DNA of 18,200 bases from Methanomassiliicoccales archaeon (GTDB lineage Archaea; Thermoplasmatota; Thermoplasmata; Methanomassiliicoccales; UBA472), in NCBI GenBank assembly GCA_028679935.1, contig JAJRAL010000175.1:1-18200 (forward strand). The letters are read 5' to 3'. Of this stretch, positions 14,073 through 18,200 are shown piece by piece. Every line of letters starts with the position of its first letter. Positions within the stretch are counted from its first letter, which is position 1. The notes under the pieces are model-generated. The model was not told where the DNA came from. It saw nothing but the letters and a program-made list of their open reading frames with translations, and did not search any database. The position numbers and the translations under genes are program-made.

Positions 14073-14092
14073 TTTCAGGAAGGAGAATCGTG

Positions 14093-15337
14093 ATGGCGCG
14101 CGTGCCGGCCGTGGGCGAGGAAAAGCTCCTGGCAAGGAGAATGGAATCGGATATCGAGGTCGAACAGAGGGAGCTTTTCGGAGCGACCAGGCCTGAGGGG
14201 CTCGACCACGAAATCGGCGGATGCGGCATCGCCGGAATAATGGACCTTTCCGGCAGGAGGGTCCCGGGCGATAAGATCGTCACCATGCTGGAGACGATGG
14301 CCGAACGCGAGAACGGCCTCGGCGCGGGATACGCGTGCTATGGCCTTTTCCCCGAAAGAAGGGACCAGTACTGCCTCCAATTCCTGTTCGACGAAGACGA
14401 TCCGAGGACCTGCGTCGAGGAGCTGCTCAAAGGCCTGGGAGACATCGAGAAGGATGAGCGCGTCTACACCAGGCGCGTGCGGTCGATGCGTCCCCCGTTC
14501 CCAACCGTCTGGCGCTATTTCTTCAAGCCCAGGAAGGGTGTCGAATTCATGGGCAGAACGGACCTTACGGACGACGATCTCCTGGTGCAGCTCTCGATGC
14601 ACATCAACTCCGAGATCAAAGGCGCCATCTGCGTTTCGAGCGGCAAGGACATGGCCGTCTTCAAGGGGAACGGCTACTCCTACGAGATAGCCGATTTCTA
14701 TGACCTGTCCAGATACTCCGGCCAGATGTGGACCTCGCACTCGAGGTTCCCGACCAACTCGCCCGCATGGTGGGGCGGGGCGCATCCGCTAAGCATCCTC
14801 GACTGGTCGGTCTGCCACAACGGCGAGATCACCTCCTACGGGGTGAACCGGAAGCTGGTCGAGATGGCCGGCTACCGGTGCAGCGTGCTCACCGACACGG
14901 AGGTCATCGCCTACATGTGGGACATGCTGGTGCGGAAGCAGGGGCTGCCGATCCCGATAGCCGCCTTCGCCATGGCGCCGTGGTATTACAATGACATCGC
15001 CCGCCTCGATCCAGAGAGCGCCCAGCTGGCGAGCTGGATCCGAATCACGTACAAGGAGGCGTTCCTCAACGGGCCGTTCAGCATCATCGTCGGCCGCCGC
15101 GAGCCGGAGGTCACGATGATTGCCCTGGCGGACCGGAAGAAGCTCAGGCCCTTGCTCGTCGGAACGTCCCAGGACGGGAAGACGCTGTACACGGCGAGCG
15201 AGGAATGTGCCGTTAGGGTCGTCGACGATGGTGCGGAGACGTGGACCCCGAACGCGGGAAGTCCCATGGTCGCTCAGGTCGGCAGGGGGATAATCCGGGA
15301 TGGAACGGAGCATCCGTTCGCGGGGGTGAGCAGATGA
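14093..15337 (+). CDS. gltB1: Glutamate synthase, glutamine amidotransferase subunit (archaeal GltB1)
   Basis: This 414-aa class II amidotransferase releases ammonia from glutamine for glutamate synthesis. The nucleophile motif CGIAGIMD begins at Cys44. As the cysteine must be N-terminal to work, the preceding 43 residues should be a propeptide; E. coli GltB has one of 42. Other active-site blocks are HSRFPTNSPAWWGGAHP and CHNGEITSYG (His242-Asn243-Gly244-Glu245), then the TDTEVIAY stretch. The start is ATG 14093, 8 nt after GGAG; an in-frame GTG at 14069 is rejected because it precedes the ribosome site. The protein ends after the amidotransferase fold, so the central domain of bacterial GltB is missing. 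The stop overlaps the next start as ATGA. Confidence 0.92.
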   Translation: MARVPAVGEEKLLARRMESDIEVEQRELFGATRPEGLDHEIGGCGIAGIMDLSGRRVPGDKIVTMLETMAERENGLGAGYACYGLFPERRDQYCLQFLFDEDDPRTCVEELLKGLGDIEKDERVYTRRVRSMRPPFPTVWRYFFKPRKGVEFMGRTDLTDDDLLVQLSMHINSEIKGAICVSSGKDMAVFKGNGYSYEIADFYDLSRYSGQMWTSHSRFPTNSPAWWGGAHPLSILDWSVCHNGEITSYGVNRKLVEMAGYRCSVLTDTEVIAYMWDMLVRKQGLPIPIAAFAMAPWYYNDIARLDPESAQLASWIRITYKEAFLNGPFSIIVGRREPEVTMIALADRKKLRPLLVGTSQDGKTLYTASEECAVRVVDDGAETWTPNAGSPMVAQVGRGIIRDGTEHPFAGVSR

Positions 15338-16872
15338 GCCCGCCGCCCGTTCGCCAGAGGGGCGAACTTGAAGCGCCCGAGCGCTTCCGCCCGGTGATCA
15401 ACGCAGAGCTCTGCAAGCGCTGTAAGAAGTGCGTCTCCGAGTGCTCTTACCGCGCCCTCGAAATGGTGGATGGGGTCGTTACGCCTGTCGGGGGTTGCGT
15501 GGCCTGCGGCCGCTGCATCAATGTCTGTCCGTCATATGCCATCGAGATACGCCAGGTGCCATCGCAGTTCCCGACGCACGCGAACTTCAACGAGAGAGTG
15601 AGGAGGACGATAATGTCGCAGGCGTCGTCCGGCGGGGTGATGCTCACCTCGTGCGGCACCGATGTTCCGTATCCGGTCATGTTCGACGAGATGCTTCTCG
15701 ACGCGGCGCAGATCACAAACCCGGCGATCGATCCGCTCAGAGAGCCGGTCGAGACGACGACGTTCGTCGGCGGGAGAAGGGGCAGGATCCGCGTCGTCGA
15801 CGAAGGCGATCGCTACAGGATGGAGGATGAGGTCGCTCCGGTAATCCCAATCTCCATGCCGATCATGATCGGTCACATCTCGCTCGGCTCGATCTCCTAC
15901 AATGCGCAGAAGGCGCTGTTCATGGCGGCCAAGGAGCTCGGAATTCTCGCCGGCTCAGGAGAGGGCGGGCTGCACAAGGACTTCTACCCCTTTGCGGGGA
16001 ACGTGGTCAGCGAGGTCGCGAGCGGCCGGTTCGGCGTCACCGGAGAGTACCTGAGGCGCACCGCCGCGGTGGAGATCAAGATCGGTCAAGGGGCCAAGCC
16101 GGGTCACGGCGGGCACCTACCGGGAGAGAAGGTCTCCGCTCTCATCTCTCAGACGAGAATGATCCCCGCTGGGACGGACGCGCTATCACCCTACCCGCAC
16201 CACGACATCTACAGCATCGAGGATCTCCAGCAACTTATCTCCGTCATCAAGGAATCGACGGAGTACAAGGTTCCGATCGGGGTGAAGATGGCAGCGGTCC
16301 ACAACATCGGCGCCATCGCATCCGGAGCGGTGCGGGCCGGGGCGGACTTCATCACCATCGACGGCTTCAGGGGCGGCACCGGCTCGACGCCCCGCATCAT
16401 CAGGGACCACGTCGGCCTGCCGATCGAGGTCGCGATCTCGGTGGTCGACCAGAGGCTCGCAAAGGAGGGCCTGAGGAACAAGGTGACCGTTTTCGCGGGA
16501 GGCAGCATCCGCTCTTCCGCCGACATGATTAAGGCGATCGCGCTCGGGGCGGACGCGGTCATGGTGTGCACCGCGGCGATGGTGGCCATGGGTTGCAGGG
16601 TCTGCCAGCAATGCCACCGCGGCGTCTGCTCCTGGGGGATCGCGACGCAGCGCGAGGACCTCGTCTCGCGCCTCGACCCGGACGTCGCGGCGGCGAGGGT
16701 CGTCCGCCTCTTCCGCAGCTGGAACGAGGAGCTCAGGGAGGTGCTAGGAGCCATGGGCATCGATTCGGTGGAGAGCCTGGTCGGCAACCGGGACCGGCTG
16801 CGCTATTTCGGCCCGAACTCCAAGATCGCCGAGATCATGGGCGTGAAGCACGTCGGCGAAGGGTGGGGCTAG
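15334..16872 (+). CDS. gltB2: Glutamate synthase, FMN/Fe-S synthase subunit with N-terminal ferredoxin (archaeal GltB2)
   Basis: This 512-aa subunit reduces 2-oxoglutarate plus ammonia to glutamate on FMN. An N-terminal two-cluster ferredoxin (C27/30/33/37 and C55/58/61/65) precedes the TIM-barrel synthase domain. Barrel motifs include GSGEGGLHKD, the GQGAKPGHGGHLPG loop that binds substrate and flavin, and DGFRGGTGSTP. The [3Fe-4S] cysteines are C421, C427 and C432 with the canonical C-x5-C-x4-C spacing in GCRVCQQCHRGVCSWGIATQ; C424 is an additional cysteine. The ATG at 15334 is coupled to the gltB1 stop; an open frame upstream of it is the tail of gltB1 in another frame. The ferredoxin module suggests that electrons come from ferredoxin or a similar donor, as no GltD subunit is encoded alongside. 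Confidence 0.95.
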   Translation: MSPPPVRQRGELEAPERFRPVINAELCKRCKKCVSECSYRALEMVDGVVTPVGGCVACGRCINVCPSYAIEIRQVPSQFPTHANFNERVRRTIMSQASSGGVMLTSCGTDVPYPVMFDEMLLDAAQITNPAIDPLREPVETTTFVGGRRGRIRVVDEGDRYRMEDEVAPVIPISMPIMIGHISLGSISYNAQKALFMAAKELGILAGSGEGGLHKDFYPFAGNVVSEVASGRFGVTGEYLRRTAAVEIKIGQGAKPGHGGHLPGEKVSALISQTRMIPAGTDALSPYPHHDIYSIEDLQQLISVIKESTEYKVPIGVKMAAVHNIGAIASGAVRAGADFITIDGFRGGTGSTPRIIRDHVGLPIEVAISVVDQRLAKEGLRNKVTVFAGGSIRSSADMIKAIALGADAVMVCTAAMVAMGCRVCQQCHRGVCSWGIATQREDLVSRLDPDVAAARVVRLFRSWNEELREVLGAMGIDSVESLVGNRDRLRYFGPNSKIAEIMGVKHVGEGWG

Positions 16873-16873
16873 G

Positions 16874-17710
16874 ATGCCCGCCAAGATCCGGCCAGAGAGG
16901 GCTCGCGCTGAACCATCCATACCGGTCGAGAAGCTTCCCGATGGGACGGTTGTCGTCGACACAGGGGGCCGGGACGCGAACGGCCGGCCGGTCGACTACC
17001 ATGCCGTGAACGCGCTGATCAGGGCTTTGATGGCCGGCGGCACGAAGAGGATCGTGATGAACGGCGTGATGGGGCAGAGGTACATCGCCGCGAGCGCGAC
17101 CGGCGATATCCGCATCGAGATACACGGCACGCCCGGGAACGACCTTGGGGCATTCCTCGACGGGCCGACAATCGAGGTCTTCGGGAACGCGCAGGACCAG
17201 ACGGGCAACACGATGAACGCCGGCAGGATCGTCGTGCATGGGAACGCCTGGGACGTGACTGGGCTGGCGGCAAGGGGCGGAACGATCCTGATCCAGAGGG
17301 ACACCGGCTACCGCGTCGGCATCCACATGAAGGAGTACTGCGGCACGAAACCCACGCTCGTCATCGGCGGCAGGGCGAAGGATTACCTGGGCGAATACAT
17401 GGCTGGTGGAGTCATCGTCGTGCTCGGCGAAGGATGCGCTCCCGGCGACTCTCCTGTCGGCCTCAACATCGGGGCGGGGATACACGGAGGTGTCATGTTC
17501 ATCCGCGGCAAGGTGGAGGAACACCAGCTCGGGGCCGGAGCGACCCTGGACCGGCTGACTCCGGAGGACAGCGAGCGGCTCGTCCAGATCCTGGAGGATT
17601 TCGAGACGGCTTTCGAATCCACCACGTCGCGCGACTGGAATCAGTGGGTCAAAGTCCATCCAGCATCTACGAGGCCATTCTCGGGCCATTATGATCCGAC
17701 CTGCGTCTAG
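16874..17710 (+). CDS. gltB3: Glutamate synthase, GXGXG beta-helix subunit (archaeal GltB3)
   Basis: The 278-aa product corresponds to the C-terminal right-handed beta-helix domain of GltB, also related to the C subunit of formylmethanofuran dehydrogenase. Glycine-rich strand repeats run from about residue 55 to 200: NGVMGQRYIAASATG, HGTPGNDLGAFLDG, FGNAQDQTGNTMNAG, HGNAWDVTGLAARGG, and GGRAKDYLGEYMAGG. The domain is structural; it holds the amidotransferase and synthase domains together. The start ATG follows the gltB2 stop by one base. In the related formylmethanofuran enzyme this domain stands beside molybdenum or tungsten genes; none is here, so the glutamate synthase call is strong. It ends 2 nt from a convergent regulator. 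Confidence 0.93.
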   Translation: MPAKIRPERARAEPSIPVEKLPDGTVVVDTGGRDANGRPVDYHAVNALIRALMAGGTKRIVMNGVMGQRYIAASATGDIRIEIHGTPGNDLGAFLDGPTIEVFGNAQDQTGNTMNAGRIVVHGNAWDVTGLAARGGTILIQRDTGYRVGIHMKEYCGTKPTLVIGGRAKDYLGEYMAGGVIVVLGEGCAPGDSPVGLNIGAGIHGGVMFIRGKVEEHQLGAGATLDRLTPEDSERLVQILEDFETAFESTTSRDWNQWVKVHPASTRPFSGHYDPTCV

Positions 17711-17712
17711 GA

Positions 17713-18138
17713 TCAGATCCCGGGGAAGCGCATCACCGAGTCGAGAACGATGTGCAGCTCGACGTCCTTCAGACCAATCGGAACGATCTGTGTCTGGATG
17801 GTGTCGTGGAGGGTGCGGTTGTCCGCGGCCAGGAGGCGCACCATGATCCTCCTCCTGCCCGAGACCTGAAGGACCTCGGTCACAGTCGGGACCTTGTTGA
17901 GCTCCTTCAGCTTCTCCAGCGTACAGCCGTCGGCGAGATTCGCCAGGAGGATGCCCTCGACCTTCATGCCGACGGCCTCCGAGTCGACCACCGCCACGTA
18001 GCCGAGGATGACCTTGTCGTCCTCGAGACGCCTTATCCTGTCCCGTATCGTCGAGGCCGATCTCCTCAGCTTCACCGCCACGTCGTTGTAGGTGAGCTTG
18101 CCATCGGTCATCAGCAGCTCGAGGATACGCTTGTTCAT
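17713..18138 (-). CDS. Lrp/AsnC-family transcriptional regulator
   Basis: The 141-aa protein has an N-terminal winged helix-turn-helix (residues 1-50; KLTYNDVAVKLRRSASTIRDRIRRLEDDKVI) and a C-terminal RAM ligand domain (about 60-135), the usual Lrp/AsnC plan, in which an amino acid commonly controls oligomeric state. The ATG at 18138 is the only standard start before an in-frame TAA near 18181. Two aspartates just upstream resemble the usual MDD N terminus, but no start codon precedes them. Its 3' end lies 2 nt from the end of the glutamate synthase operon, and a regulatory link to nitrogen or amino-acid status is plausible, as E. coli Lrp controls gltBDF; that link is inferred from position only. 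Confidence 0.92.
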   Translation of the reverse strand: MNKRILELLMTDGKLTYNDVAVKLRRSASTIRDRIRRLEDDKVILGYVAVVDSEAVGMKVEGILLANLADGCTLEKLKELNKVPTVTEVLQVSGRRRIMVRLLAADNRTLHDTIQTQIVPIGLKDVELHIVLDSVMRFPGI

Positions 18139-18200
18139 GTCGTCTACGGTTACCGCGCCTCTTCCCCCAGATGATCGTTGTTATCCACGCAGTTCATCCA

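Larger units (their letters stand above)
13761..14092. other. Intergenic regulatory region between the XRE-CBS regulator and glutamate synthase
   Basis: No credible gene lies in this stretch of about 330 nt; an open plus-strand frame across it has no ribosome site and runs out of frame into gltB1. It holds a minus-strand TATA-like run (AGTTTTTACT, near 13797-13806) for the regulator. It also holds four copies of GATTCG at 13763, 13784, 13823 and 13961, two plus-strand TATA candidates at 13941-13947 (ATATATT) and 13975-13982 (CTTAATAA), and a hairpin leader at 14016-14072. Its lower GC content than the flanking genes fits promoter DNA. Confidence 0.6.

Noticed and set aside
14069..14092. Upstream GTG start for gltB1, adding eight residues
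   Set aside because: The strong ribosome site AGGAAGGAG lies downstream of that GTG and 8 nt before ATG 14093.
13789..14196. Open plus-strand frame of 135 codons across the spacer into gltB1
   Set aside because: It has no convincing ribosome site, no recognisable motif, and runs out of frame into a secure gene; the first half crosses promoter-like DNA.
15241..15333. A 31-residue N-terminal extension of gltB2 from an in-frame ATG
   Set aside because: It overlaps gltB1 coding sequence; the ATG at 15334 gives the common ATGA coupling and directly precedes the ferredoxin domain.
16874..17710. Formylmethanofuran dehydrogenase subunit C
   Set aside because: The domain is homologous, but the gene sits in an operon directly after the amidotransferase and synthase subunits in glutamate synthase order, and no other formylmethanofuran dehydrogenase gene is present.
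1..18200. CRISPR arrays, insertion sequences, integrase or phage genes, toxin-antitoxin or defence modules
   Set aside because: No regularly spaced repeats, transposase, integrase or defence-type motifs were seen; the content is energy, lipid, RNA and nitrogen housekeeping genes.

Overview
The window reads as a GC-rich archaeal chromosome segment. The archaeal assignment rests on a Csl4 exosome subunit with an S1 domain and zinc ribbon, a Nob1 endonuclease, a METTL5-type methyltransferase, a geranylgeranyl-reductase-family protein, a glutamate synthase split into three proteins, and TATA-like elements placed about 26-28 nt before start codons. Gene content fits the Thermoplasmatota or methanogen-related Euryarchaeota. 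That lineage call is an inference; no rRNA or tRNA is present to test it.

Layout. (1) 2-7928, plus strand: the 3' part of a complex I-type (Nuo/Fpo) operon in the order D(partial)-H-I-J(N half)-J(C half)-K-L-M-N, packed with gaps of 0-4 nt or overlaps. All membrane subunits of the proton pump are present. No electron-input module (NuoEFG or FpoF) and no FpoO lie in the visible part. The NuoI-like subunit carries four [4Fe-4S] motifs instead of the usual two. (2) 8061-10126, plus: a polyprenyl diphosphate synthase and a geranylgeranyl-reductase-like flavoprotein, translationally coupled, which could make and saturate isoprenoid chains for lipids or for the quinone-like carrier used by the complex next door. 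(3) 10112-10597, minus, and 10665-10928, plus: Nob1 and an unrecognised 87-aa protein, diverging from a shared TATA-containing spacer. (4) 10909-13747, minus: a run of RNA-related and regulatory genes. In transcription order these are an XRE-CBS regulator, a METTL5-like methyltransferase, Csl4, a 62-residue coiled-coil protein with its own TATA box, and a THUMP-less ThiI-like PP-loop enzyme. (5) 13748-14092: a 345-nt regulatory spacer with candidate promoters, repeats and a hairpin. (6) 14093-17710, plus: a three-gene archaeal glutamate synthase operon (amidotransferase; ferredoxin plus FMN synthase domain; GXGXG domain). (7) 17713-18138, minus: an Lrp/AsnC regulator ending 2 nt from the glutamate synthase operon.

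I see no mobile element, CRISPR array, tRNA, rRNA or defence system. The genes are mostly recognisable housekeeping and energy genes. The least ordinary features are the four-cluster NuoI, a possible five-codon leader ORF with a perfect palindrome at the prenyl synthase start, the structured leader of the glutamate synthase operon, and two small unrecognised proteins.
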